This document shows positions 43,128 through 51,479 of a stretch of 55,880 nucleotides of DNA, in pieces. This DNA is from [Eubacterium] saphenum. GTDB taxonomy: Bacteria; Bacillota; Clostridia; Oscillospirales; Ruminococcaceae. The position numbers and the translations under genes are program-made. The stretch is from NCBI GenBank assembly GCA_004554555.1, contig SFLN01000016.1, positions 1-55,880 on the forward strand, in the 5' to 3' direction. The notes beneath the pieces were generated by a model, which saw only the letters and a list, made by a program, of their open reading frames with translations, did not search any database and had not been told where the DNA came from. Position 1 is the stretch's first letter. Each line of letters begins with the position of its first letter.

Positions 43128-44438
43128 ATGGGGCAGCAAATCAGACCAAATTCCGTGGCAAGACAGGTAAGCGCCGGACAAAGCGCTGCCAAAAAGCCGC
43201 CCGTAAAGCAAACAAAGCCTGCCGAAGCCGCGAAAAAGCTCACGGGAAAGCAGGTTAAAAAGAAGAACGATGACCCGAACAAAATCCGCTTTTTCAGCTT
43301 TCACGGACGAGTGGATATGCCGATGACGGTTATTATTTTCGTGCTGTTGGTGTTCGGGATAACGATGATGTTTTCTGCGGGACATGCGCAGTCGTGGCTT
43401 GACAACGAGGGCGACAGCTACGCTTACACGGTGAAGCAGATAATCGCCGCCGGCATCGGTCTTGCGGGAATGTTTGTGTTGTGCTTTATGGATTACCGCG
43501 TGCTGCGGCGGGAATTTTCGGCATTCGGCGGGAAAATCCACTTCACGCTCGCGCACATAATCCTCGGCATCACGATGTTCATAAACTTTCTCTGCCTGCC
43601 GTTCGGAGTGGCGGCGGAGGGCGACCAGAAACGCTGGTTGAAGGTGCCGGTGTTTGGTACATTCCAGCCGTCGGACTTTCTGAAGGTCGGGCTGATAATC
43701 TTTATGGCTTACTATATCCACAAAAATTTCGACAAAATCCGCAGTTTTTGGGTTGGAATAGTGAAGCCGGGAATGTTGTTTTTGGCGGTTGTTTTCATAA
43801 TGATTGTCATTCAGTCGCACATGTCGGGACTGCTGATTATGACGGCGGTTTGCGCGGTTATGCTGTTTGTCGGCGGGATAAATATGAAGCCCGTCATACC
43901 GGTTGCGATAGCGCTTGTGGTTATCGTCATCATCGGCGTATCGCTGTCGGGATTTGACTATTTCGGTGACCGCGTTAAGTTTATGGACCCGCTCTCCGAC
44001 CCCGGCGACCGCTCTTATCAGAACTACCAGTCGGCTCTGGCAATCGGTTCGGGAGGAATTTGGGGCAAGGGCTTCGGCAACTCCACGCAAAAATATTTCT
44101 ACCTGCCTTTCGCGCAGAACGACTTCGTTTACGCAGTTTTGTGCGAGGAATTCGGGCTTGTGGGCGGCGCTGTGGTAATCCTACTTTTCGTGATTTTTGT
44201 AATGCGCGGCTTTACGATTGCTTCTCACGCTGAGGACCGCTTCGGCTGCCTTATGGCAACGGGGATTACGTTCCACATCGGACTGCAAGCGCTGCTGAAC
44301 ATCGGCGTAAACCTATGCTGCGTGCCGAATACGGGAATTTCGATGCCGTTTTTCAGCTACGGCGGCACGGCGCTGATGATACAGCTGTGGGAAATGGGGC
44401 TGCTGCTCGCGGTAAGCAAGCGCGCGAAGCTGAATTAG
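43128..44438 (+). CDS. ftsW: FtsW peptidoglycan polymerase (SEDS family)
   Basis: Septal glycan polymerase (436 aa) of the SEDS family, partner of the class B PBP. A basic cytoplasmic tail (about 1-62, Lys/Ala/Pro-rich, unusually long) precedes about ten membrane helices. Family stretches include QPSDFLKVGLIIFMAYYI (the active PSD/Glu region), YQNYQSALAIGSGGIWGKG, and CCVPNTGISMPFFSYGGTA, the last being highly conserved. ATG 43128 follows AAAGAGGT. A 540-nt repeat array separates it from murG. Confidence 0.95.
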   Translation: MGQQIRPNSVARQVSAGQSAAKKPPVKQTKPAEAAKKLTGKQVKKKNDDPNKIRFFSFHGRVDMPMTVIIFVLLVFGITMMFSAGHAQSWLDNEGDSYAYTVKQIIAAGIGLAGMFVLCFMDYRVLRREFSAFGGKIHFTLAHIILGITMFINFLCLPFGVAAEGDQKRWLKVPVFGTFQPSDFLKVGLIIFMAYYIHKNFDKIRSFWVGIVKPGMLFLAVVFIMIVIQSHMSGLLIMTAVCAVMLFVGGINMKPVIPVAIALVVIVIIGVSLSGFDYFGDRVKFMDPLSDPGDRSYQNYQSALAIGSGGIWGKGFGNSTQKYFYLPFAQNDFVYAVLCEEFGLVGGAVVILLFVIFVMRGFTIASHAEDRFGCLMATGITFHIGLQALLNIGVNLCCVPNTGISMPFFSYGGTALMIQLWEMGLLLAVSKRAKLN

Positions 44439-44456
44439 CGGCATTACATATCGCGT

Positions 44457-44935
44457 ACCGAGCGGATTTGCGGGAACGCAGAAACTGCGCCGATGAAAAG
44501 GTGACAGCTCATTTTGGGCAACATTGGAGAAGCGTTGCGAAGCACGCAAATTCTCGCGAACTCGACTTTTGAGCACCGCAAACCTGCTCACCGAGCGGAT
44601 TTCGGGGAACGTTGAAACTTCGCCGATGAAAAGGCGATATCTCGTTTTTGCAATGCCGGAGAAGCGTTGTATAAAGCGCGCAAATTCCCGCGAACTCGTT
44701 TGTCAAGCACTGCGAACCCGCTCCTCAAGCGGATTTCGAGGAATGCAGAAACTGCGCTGAAGAATAGGTGATATCTCGTTTTTGGCAACGTTGGAAAATC
44801 GTTGAAAAGCAGTTGCGGGTGGATTTCGGGTAATATTGGAGAAGAGTTGCAAAACGCGCAAATTCCCGCGAACAAGGTCCTCGAGCAACGCGAACCCGCT
44901 CACCGAGCGGATTTGCGGGTTGAGAGAAACAAAAT
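44457..44935. repeat. Degenerate tandem array A between ftsW and murG
   Basis: Four copies of a unit beginning ACCGAGCGGATTT at 44457, 44590, 44724 and 44902 (anchored on AGCGG: 44461, 44594, 44728, 44906). The spacing is 133, 134 and 178 bp; the third copy carries an extra ~44 bp internal duplication near GGCAACGTTGGAAAA. Copies share GCCGATGAAAAGG, GGAGAAGCGTTG and CAAATTCCCGCGAAC. The ~133-bp period is not a multiple of three, so it is unlikely to be coding. Nothing else occupies 44439-44981. Confidence 0.75.
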
Positions 44936-44981
44936 TTAGCAAAGACCACAAGGTTGAAAATAAACAAAAAAAGGTGATAAC

Positions 44982-46118
44982 ATGAGAGTACTTTTTGCTG
45001 CGGGTGGAACGGCGGGGCACATAAACCCCGCGCTTGCGATTGCGGATAAGCTTACGGCGACATTTCCCGAAACGCAGGTGCTGTTTGTCGGCAAGCCCGA
45101 CGGTATGGAGAAAAAGCTCGTGGGAAAAGCGGGCTATGATTTTGTCGGGGTGGATATGTACGGCTTTGAGCGCGGTTTTTCGCCGAAAAGTCTGGTGCAC
45201 AACGTAAAGGCGGCGTATTGCTATTTCATCTCGGCAAAGCGCTCTGTAAAGCGGATTATCAAGGAGTACAAGCCAGATTTGGCGATAGGAACGGGCGGTT
45301 ACGTCACGGCAACCGTGCTGTCGCAGGCGAGCGCGATGAAAATTCAGACGATAACGCACGAGAGCAACTCTTATCCCGGAATGGCGACAAAAATGCTGTC
45401 AACGCGCGCGGACAAGGTTCTCCTGGCAACCGAGGACGCGAAAAAGCACCTGAAGGACGCGTCGCGGTGCATTGTGACGGGAAACCCGCTGCGCACTAAC
45501 ATACCGATTGAGGAGCGCTCGGCTGCGAAAAAGCGGCTGGGTTTGTCGGACGATTTCACGGTTTTGTCGTTCGGTGGAAGCCTTGGCGCAAACCGCATAA
45601 CAAACGCTGTCGCGGAGCTTATCGCGTGGGAAAACAAGACCGGCAAAATCAACCACATTCACTCCTACGGCAGCAAAAACAAGGAGATTTTCACCGAGGC
45701 ACTTGACAAAAACGGCGTTGTGAAGGACGAGAAGCGGCACATTTTCCGCGATTACATTGACAATATGTACACTTGTATGAGCGCGGCGGATTTGATAATA
45801 TCGCGAGCGGGAGCGATGACGATAACGGAGCTTACGGAAATCGGCAGAGCTTCGATACTTGTGCCGTACCCTGCGGCTGCGGAAAATCACCAGTTCTACA
45901 ACGCGAAAACGCTTGCCGACAAGAACGCGGCGATAATTATCGAGGACGCGGAGTTGACGGGCGAGAGCCTGATAAAGGTGGTCGAGGAGCTTTACGGCGA
46001 CCGCGCGCGGCTGCTTGAAATGGAGCAAAACGCGCACAATCAGAGAAAGTCAGACGCGGCGGACAGGATAATCGGCGAGATTATCGATTTGGTCGGCGAG
46101 GAGAAGCTGCTGAAATAG
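44982..46118 (+). CDS. murG: UDP-N-acetylglucosamine-N-acetylmuramyl (pentapeptide) transferase MurG
   Basis: Peripheral membrane glycosyltransferase (378 aa) that adds GlcNAc to lipid I, giving lipid II. It opens MRVLFAAGGTAGHINPALAI (the G-loop), then GTGGYVTATVL and the C-terminal SRAGAMTITELTEIGRASI motif binding UDP-GlcNAc, with PYPAAAENHQFYNA following. Length is usual for the family. ATG 44982 follows AAAAGGTGAT. It is isolated from its neighbours by repeat arrays on both sides, so coordination with the rest of the cluster may be looser. Confidence 0.95.
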   Translation: MRVLFAAGGTAGHINPALAIADKLTATFPETQVLFVGKPDGMEKKLVGKAGYDFVGVDMYGFERGFSPKSLVHNVKAAYCYFISAKRSVKRIIKEYKPDLAIGTGGYVTATVLSQASAMKIQTITHESNSYPGMATKMLSTRADKVLLATEDAKKHLKDASRCIVTGNPLRTNIPIEERSAAKKRLGLSDDFTVLSFGGSLGANRITNAVAELIAWENKTGKINHIHSYGSKNKEIFTEALDKNGVVKDEKRHIFRDYIDNMYTCMSAADLIISRAGAMTITELTEIGRASILVPYPAAAENHQFYNAKTLADKNAAIIIEDAELTGESLIKVVEELYGDRARLLEMEQNAHNQRKSDAADRIIGEIIDLVGEEKLLK

Positions 46119-46124
46119 TTTCTC

Positions 46125-46790
46125 GGTCGACCTAGGCTGTTCCCGACAACCCACGCGGTTTTTCGAGAACCAAAGGGTGTTTTTTCGTTAAACTTTGGCG
46201 TGTCAATCAACCAAATTTGCGTGTTTTTTGGCAACTTGGAGTGTTCTCACCAACCAAATTCGCGCGAAAACTTGGCAGTATGGCGCGGAATTATCGCTAA
46301 ACATCGGCGTTCACCGCAATCCAAAACCGCGAGTTTTTCGGACAACTTTTCGAGGCTTCTCGGCAGCTCAGTGCGCATTAACCGCTGCAAAACAAGTCCA
46401 GCAGCTAACCACAAGTGAGCATTTCACGAAAACGGCGTGTTCTCGACAAACGCAAAGCGTAGTTTTCGCTGAACGTTGGTATTCTTCGCTAATCAAATCC
46501 GCGAGTTTTTCGGACAAGTTAGCGCGAAATTTCGCTAAACGTTAGCGTTAACCGCAGTCCAAAATCCGCGAGTTTTTCGGACAAGTTGGCGCGGAATTTT
46601 CGTTCAACCCCGGCTGTTCCCGACAACCCACGCGTTTTTACGCGAACCAAAAGTGCGTTTTTTCGTTAAACGTTGGCGTGTCAACTAACCAAATTTGCGA
46701 GATTTCGTGCAGCTTCGCGTGTTCTCATCAACCAAATCCGCGAGTTTTTCGCAAACGTTCCCGTTCCCAGCAAACAAAAATCTAGTTTCA
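46125..46790. repeat. Degenerate repeat array B between murG and murA
   Basis: No gene is seen in 46119-46919. The stretch from GGCTGTTCCCGACAACCC at 46135 recurs at 46612, 477 bp later, together with the following ~100 bp. Between them lies a finer pattern with the motifs CTAAACGTTRGCGTT, AATCCAAAACCGCGAG and TTTTTCGGACAAGTT in several changed copies (near 46300, 46450, 46540). The array is T- and C-rich on this strand. Nothing clear is found in 46791-46919 except the murA ribosome binding site. Confidence 0.7.
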
Positions 46791-46919
46791 CCAATGTTAA
46801 AGTTGGCTGAAAGAACCGTAACCCCGATTTACAGGCGGTCAAAATCCGCGCGAAATATTTTCACCTAATTCAGCGATTGAACATATATTGCTGTATGCGA
46901 ACGCTGAAAGGGTGATTTT

Positions 46920-48185
46920 ATGGACAATCGGCAAAGGCTGATAATAAACGGCGGGAAAAGGCTTGAGGGTGAACTGCGGGTACAGGGCGCGAAGAACAGC
47001 GCGCTTCCGCTTTTGTCGGCGGCGGTTCTGGCGCACGGCGAGAGCGTGTTCCACAATTGCCCGCAGCTGTCGGACGCAGACGCTGCGTGCCGAATTCTGA
47101 CAAAGCTCGGGTGCAAATGCCAGAGAACCGCGGACACGGTTATCGTTGACGCGACAAATGTTGTGGGATACGAAATTCCCGACAATCTGATGCGGGAAAT
47201 GCGCGGGAGTATAGTTTTTCTCGGTTCAATTCTCGGGAGAACGGGGCGGTGTCGGCTGACGTTTCCGGGCGGGTGCGAGCTGGGTGCAAGGCCGATTGAT
47301 TTGCACCTGTCGGCGCTGCGGCAAATGGGCGCGGAGATTACCGAGGAGCACGGTTATCTTGACTGCAAAGCGCCGTCGGGACTGCGCGGGGCGAAGATAA
47401 CGCTCTCGTTCCCGTCGGTCGGGGCAACCGAAAACATTCTGCTTGCGGCAGCGACGGCGAAGGGTTACACCGAGATACACAACGCCGCGCGAGAACCCGA
47501 AATCATTGACCTTGCGGACTGTTTGAACAAATTCGGCGCAAAAATCCGCGGCGCAGGAGAAAGCGTGATAGAGGCAGAGGGCGTGGAGCGGCTGTCGGCG
47601 GCTGAGCACACGGTTATACCCGACAGAATTGTCGCGGGAACGTATCTTTGCGCGGCAGCGATAACGCGCGGCGAGATTATTCTGACGAACTGCGCGCCGC
47701 AGCACATGAACGGCTTCACTCCGGTACTTGAAGCGATGGGCGCGAGCATTTACAGCTACGGCGGCGGGAAAATGTACCTGAACTGCAAAAAGCGGATTCA
47801 AGCGCCGCCGACGATAAGGACGATGCCGTACCCGGGTTTTCCGACGGACATTCAGGCGCCGTTCACCGCGCTCTGTTCGACAGCGGAGGGAACTTCGGTG
47901 TTCGTGGAAACGATATTCGAGAACCGTTTCCGGCACATCTCGGAGCTGGTGCGGCTGGGCGCATCGATAAAGGTTGAGGGCAGAGTTTGCGTGGTCGAGG
48001 GCGTGAAAACGCTTTCGGGCGCGAAGCTGAGAGCGGCTGAGCTGCGCGGCGGCGCGGCGCTTGTTATTGCGGCGCTGGCAGCCGAGGGCACAAGCGAAAT
48101 TTCGGGCGTGAGCTACATCGAGCGCGGCTACGAGAGCATAGAAACAGCGCTGCGGTCGGTTGGCGCGGATATAAAAAAGGTGTAG
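46920..48185 (+). CDS. murA: UDP-N-acetylglucosamine 1-carboxyvinyltransferase MurA
   Basis: First committed step of peptidoglycan synthesis (421 aa): transfers enolpyruvate from PEP to UDP-GlcNAc. The fold is six repeats, starting INGGKRLEGELRVQGAKNSALP; the catalytic loop GGCELGARPIDLH carries Cys119, the residue that fosfomycin modifies in sensitive enzymes. C-terminal YPGFPTDIQAPF and RGGAALVIAALAAEG are conserved. ATG 46920 follows AAAGGGTGAT. murA is often outside dcw; it is inside here, between two repeat arrays. Confidence 0.96.
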   Translation: MDNRQRLIINGGKRLEGELRVQGAKNSALPLLSAAVLAHGESVFHNCPQLSDADAACRILTKLGCKCQRTADTVIVDATNVVGYEIPDNLMREMRGSIVFLGSILGRTGRCRLTFPGGCELGARPIDLHLSALRQMGAEITEEHGYLDCKAPSGLRGAKITLSFPSVGATENILLAAATAKGYTEIHNAAREPEIIDLADCLNKFGAKIRGAGESVIEAEGVERLSAAEHTVIPDRIVAGTYLCAAAITRGEIILTNCAPQHMNGFTPVLEAMGASIYSYGGGKMYLNCKKRIQAPPTIRTMPYPGFPTDIQAPFTALCSTAEGTSVFVETIFENRFRHISELVRLGASIKVEGRVCVVEGVKTLSGAKLRAAELRGGAALVIAALAAEGTSEISGVSYIERGYESIETALRSVGADIKKV

Positions 48186-48192
48186 CAAACCT

Positions 48193-48480
48193 CACTGCAA
48201 AGCGGTTTCGCGCAACTCTTTCGCGTGGCAACTAGCCGACCGTTGGCGAGTTGCAACATTGGAAAAAGCCAACAAACAGCACTGCAAAGCGATTTTTGCA
48301 ACAATCACGCTGAGCAACTAGCGGAGCGTTGTCGCGTTTCAACGTTGGAAAAAGCCAATAAACCGCGCTGCAAAGCGGTTTTGCGCAACAATCACGCATG
48401 GCAACTAGCGGAGCATTGTCGCGTTGCAACGTTGGAAAATCCAATAAACCGCATTGCAAAGTGTTTCCATGCTTACAAAA
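48193..48480. repeat. Tandem repeat array C between murA and ftsQ
   Basis: About 3.3 copies of an 86-87 bp unit. The element CACTGCAAAGCG starts at 48193, 48280, 48366 and 48452, and GCAACTAGC at 48228, 48314 and 48401. Shared core words are GCAACAATCACGC and GTTGCAACGTTGGAAAA. The unit is 29 codons in two of the three spacings, but the frame is not preserved throughout. The region between the genes is almost entirely this array. Confidence 0.8.
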
Positions 48481-48505
48481 CAATAAATTTTGAGGAAGTG
48501 AAAAG

Positions 48506-49861
48506 ATGATAGGAAAGAAAAAATCGGCGCAAAAACCGAGCGCTGCCAAAAGTCAAAATAGCGCCGAGATTTCTCGGAAAAGCGCTCCGCAAAGCTGTTC
48601 GAGGAGCATTGAAAAGGGAGCCGCTTCCTCGAGTTCATCGAAAAAAACGCCTGTCAAAAGTGCGCAAAATCCTCAAAATTTGAGCAAAAATTCAAACAAT
48701 CGTGTCTCGCAAAATCGTGCAAATCCCGCGCCAAATCGCGATACCCGCGGCACGTCAAAACCCGCGCAAAGCGGCTTGGCGAACGGGAAGAGCTTACTTG
48801 GGAAGAAATCAAAAAAGGCGAAAAAATCCGCGAAAGCTTCGGTGAACGGGCAGAATGCCGCGCGCGTTTCCCCGAACAGAACTGCGAACGCGAGCAATCG
48901 TCCTGCAGCGCAGCCTCCGAAAAGTCCCGCAAAGCCCGTGAACGAGCAGGCGCGCAAGGCTGCCGACAGGGCTGCGCTTGCGAAAACGCGCGCCGATGTT
49001 CCCGAAAAAAAGCGTCCCTATCGCGGCGGAAATTACACGCTGTACTTCATTTTGGCGGCGATTGTGGTCGGCATTGTGATGGCGATTTTGTCGAACACCG
49101 TGCTGTTCAAGTGCGGCTCAATCGAGGTCACCGGCACAACCCGCTACACCGCCGAGGAAATTATCGCAAGCACAGGCATCAAAACCGGCGAAAACCTTCT
49201 GCATATTGACACGAAAAAGGCTGAGGAAAGCGTGATGAGCGCGTTTGCTTTTGTGGATAAGGTCAGCGTAAAAAAGAACTTCCCGACTAAAATTGTCGTT
49301 GAGATAACCGAGGCGCAAAACTGGTTCGCGCTCAATCAGAGCGGCAAAACCGTAGTGATTTCGCGCGGCGGAAGGGTGCTGGGGGCAATTCACGCAGACG
49401 GACTGGTTGTTGTCAAGGGATTTGAGGCGGAGAGCCTTGACACGGGCAGTCAGCTCAGCTCAACGGTTGACGCGAAAAACAAGATTATAATGGAGATTTT
49501 TGAAACTGCGGAGAAGGTTGGTTTGGCGAACGTCACCGAAATCGACCTCACCGACAGATTTTCCATCAAAATCACCGTTGACGACAGAATTGTCCTCAAC
49601 CTCGGCTCGTCCGTTCAGCTTGAAAGCAAGCTGCGCGTTGGACAAGCGCTCATCGAGAAGGAAATCTCCGAGGACGAGCGCGTGTCGGTGCTGCTGACAA
49701 ATCCGGAGAAGGTTGCGGTTGAGAGCCTCTCGCACGGTCAAAAGCCGGTTCAGTCGTCAGCCGAGAAGCCTGTTCAATCGGAAACCTCCGATAACGAGCA
49801 AAATTCTTCCGATGAATCGTCGGCAGATTCTTCCGCTGAACAACCCTCGGCGGGCGAATGA
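48506..49861 (+). CDS. ftsQ: FtsQ/DivIB-type division protein with long disordered N-terminus
   Basis: Bitopic division protein (451 aa) of the FtsQ/DivIB group, stabilising the FtsL/FtsB-containing divisome core. Residues 1 to about 170 are a low-complexity cytoplasmic tail rich in Ser, Lys, Asn, Ala and Pro; one membrane helix (YTLYFILAAIVVGIVMAIL) follows; then the POTRA domain (IEVTGTTRYTAEEIIASTG) and an extracytoplasmic FtsQ domain (AEESVMSAFAFVDKVSVKK, ISRGGRVLGAI), and a Ser/Glu-rich acidic tail. The tail lengths exceed the usual. ATG 48506 follows GAGGAAGTG. Name by domain order and position. Confidence 0.9.
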   Translation: MIGKKKSAQKPSAAKSQNSAEISRKSAPQSCSRSIEKGAASSSSSKKTPVKSAQNPQNLSKNSNNRVSQNRANPAPNRDTRGTSKPAQSGLANGKSLLGKKSKKAKKSAKASVNGQNAARVSPNRTANASNRPAAQPPKSPAKPVNEQARKAADRAALAKTRADVPEKKRPYRGGNYTLYFILAAIVVGIVMAILSNTVLFKCGSIEVTGTTRYTAEEIIASTGIKTGENLLHIDTKKAEESVMSAFAFVDKVSVKKNFPTKIVVEITEAQNWFALNQSGKTVVISRGGRVLGAIHADGLVVVKGFEAESLDTGSQLSSTVDAKNKIIMEIFETAEKVGLANVTEIDLTDRFSIKITVDDRIVLNLGSSVQLESKLRVGQALIEKEISEDERVSVLLTNPEKVAVESLSHGQKPVQSSAEKPVQSETSDNEQNSSDESSADSSAEQPSAGE

Positions 49862-49959
49862 CGGTGAACGAAAGCGCTCCCGAAAACGCGCGAAATTATC
49901 CCGCTGAACAGCCCGTTTTGCGGTTTTCGACAACATAATAAAAAAATTTAAAAAAAAGG

Positions 49960-49988
49960 TTGCATTTTCGTTTTAAATGTGTTATAAT
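49960..49988 (+). promoter_or_regulatory. ftsZ: Promoter for ftsZ
   Basis: TTGCAT (49960-49965), exact 17-nt spacer, perfect TATAAT (49983-49988). Predicted start near 49995, giving a leader of about 138 nt with a small GCGTC / GACGC hairpin at 50087-50100. Confidence 0.7.
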
Positions 49989-50132
49989 GAATAGTAGTGC
50001 TTTAACATAATTTTTACAACATGTTGTCCGAAAACGGTTTGCTTTGGCAATATTTTGATTTTACGTTTTACGGATATTGTTTAAATGCGTCCTCGGACGC
50101 GGTCATATAAAATTCGGGGAGGAAAAAATGCT

Positions 50133-51335
50133 ATGAGTTTTGCATTGGATAGTTTTGATGATGGATTTGAAGTGAACGATGATTTCAAATATTCGACGAA
50201 AATTATGGTTTTCGGCGTTGGCGGAGGCGGCGGAAACGCGGTTTCTCATATGGTAAACTCGGGCGTATGCGATGTTGAGTATGTTGTCGCAAACACGGAC
50301 GTTGCCGCTCTGCGCAGCAAGGACGGAAGCCAGATGAAGCGTATTCAGATTGGCAGAAAAACAACCCGCGGTCAAGGCGCAGGAAACGACCCCGCAAGAG
50401 GTCAGCAGTCCGCTGAGGAAAACCGCGAGGATATCGCGCAGGTGCTCGACGGCGTTTCTATGCTGTTTATTGCGGCAGGTATGGGCGGCGGCACGGGTAC
50501 GGGCGCGGCTCCCGTTGTATCCGCGATTGCCAAGGAAAAGGGTATCCTTACCGTCGGCGTTGTCACCAAGCCTTTCGATTGGGAGGGCGCTCAGAAGATG
50601 CAGCAGGCTGTCAAGGGCATTTCCGAGATGAAGCAGAACGTGGACGCGCTCATCATTATCCCGAACGACAGAGTCAGAATGCTCAAGGGCAGCAATATCA
50701 CCATCAAAAACGCGTTTGAGAAGGTTGATGAAATCCTTTGCAAGGCGGTTACAGGAATTATCACTCTGCTTCACGGCAGCGGTTACATAAACGTTGACTT
50801 CGCGGATATCTGCATGGCTCTGCGCGACAGCGGCATCGCTCACATGGCTATCGGCTCGGGCAAGGGCGACAACAAGTTTGACGAAGCCCTTGATGAAATC
50901 TTCAACAGCCCGCTCCTCGAAACGTCGATTACGGGTGCGAGAAGAGGCTTGCTGAACATCAGAGTTCCCGCGTCGGATTCTGTTGGACTTGAAGAGTTTG
51001 ACAGCCTTACTAAGAAGATTGCGGAGAAATTCAATCCCGACGCAAGATACAAGTGCGGCGTTGAGTTTGACGACAGCCTTGCCGAGGACGAGATTTCGAT
51101 TATTGCAGTTGCTACGGATTTCGTTGAGGAGCCTGTTAAACAGCCCGCTCAGCAGCCGAAAAAGGCAGCTCAAACAGCGCAGACAGCTGAACCGAGCGCT
51201 CCCGAAGCAGCCGAGAACACGGTTCCCGAGGCGCAAAAGAACACCGCTCCGATGGGAAATTCCGGCGGTTTCGGTTACAGCGAGTCGCAGGATATCGAGC
51301 TGCTTATGAGAAAGTTCCAGAACAAGGACAACTGA
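50133..51335 (+). CDS. ftsZ: Cell division GTPase FtsZ
   Basis: Tubulin-like Z-ring protein (400 aa). GTP-binding GGGTGTG (residues 118-124) and the T7-loop region NVDFADI are intact, with IKVFGVGG-type start (IMVFGVGGGGGNAV). A Pro/Ala/Glu/Gln-rich linker (about 330-385) leads to the C-terminal SQDIELLMRKFQNKDN. That tail keeps the DIxxL-type pattern but lacks the proline of the usual DIPxFLR. ATG 50133 is chosen; an out-of-frame ATG at 50128 begins the two-codon frame ATG CTA TGA, whose stop overlaps it. Confidence 0.96.
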   Translation: MSFALDSFDDGFEVNDDFKYSTKIMVFGVGGGGGNAVSHMVNSGVCDVEYVVANTDVAALRSKDGSQMKRIQIGRKTTRGQGAGNDPARGQQSAEENREDIAQVLDGVSMLFIAAGMGGGTGTGAAPVVSAIAKEKGILTVGVVTKPFDWEGAQKMQQAVKGISEMKQNVDALIIIPNDRVRMLKGSNITIKNAFEKVDEILCKAVTGIITLLHGSGYINVDFADICMALRDSGIAHMAIGSGKGDNKFDEALDEIFNSPLLETSITGARRGLLNIRVPASDSVGLEEFDSLTKKIAEKFNPDARYKCGVEFDDSLAEDEISIIAVATDFVEEPVKQPAQQPKKAAQTAQTAEPSAPEAAENTVPEAQKNTAPMGNSGGFGYSESQDIELLMRKFQNKDN

Positions 51336-51342
51336 TTTCACT

Positions 51343-51371
51343 AAATCCGAGTCGGAAGGCTCGGATTTTTT
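51343..51371 (+). terminator. Terminator after ftsZ
   Basis: AAATCCGAG (51343-51351) pairs with CTCGGATTT (51360-51368), followed by Ts. It closes the dcw cluster. Confidence 0.88.
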
Positions 51372-51479
51372 GTGCAATTTTTTTGAACGGTCGGGTTTTC
51401 GGGTAAGCGTGTTTTGCGAAAAGACCGCGCTTTGCGTTAATGTTTGGCTGTCTATTGCGAACAGTTTCGGGGTTTCTGC

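Noticed and set aside
44313..44875. Minus-strand open frames of 65-95 codons inside array A
   Set aside because: They are a by-product of the repeats; the period is not a multiple of three, so the peptide is not kept in frame, and no ribosome binding site is seen.
44457..48480. Repeat arrays A, B and C as CRISPR arrays
   Set aside because: Units are degenerate and contiguous, with no short identical repeats separated by unique spacers of even length, and no cas gene is near.
48225..48509. 94-codon plus-strand frame in array C with a repeated peptide
   Set aside because: Spacing alternates between 86 and 87 bp, the first part breaks the frame, and there is no start context; it also runs into the ftsQ start.
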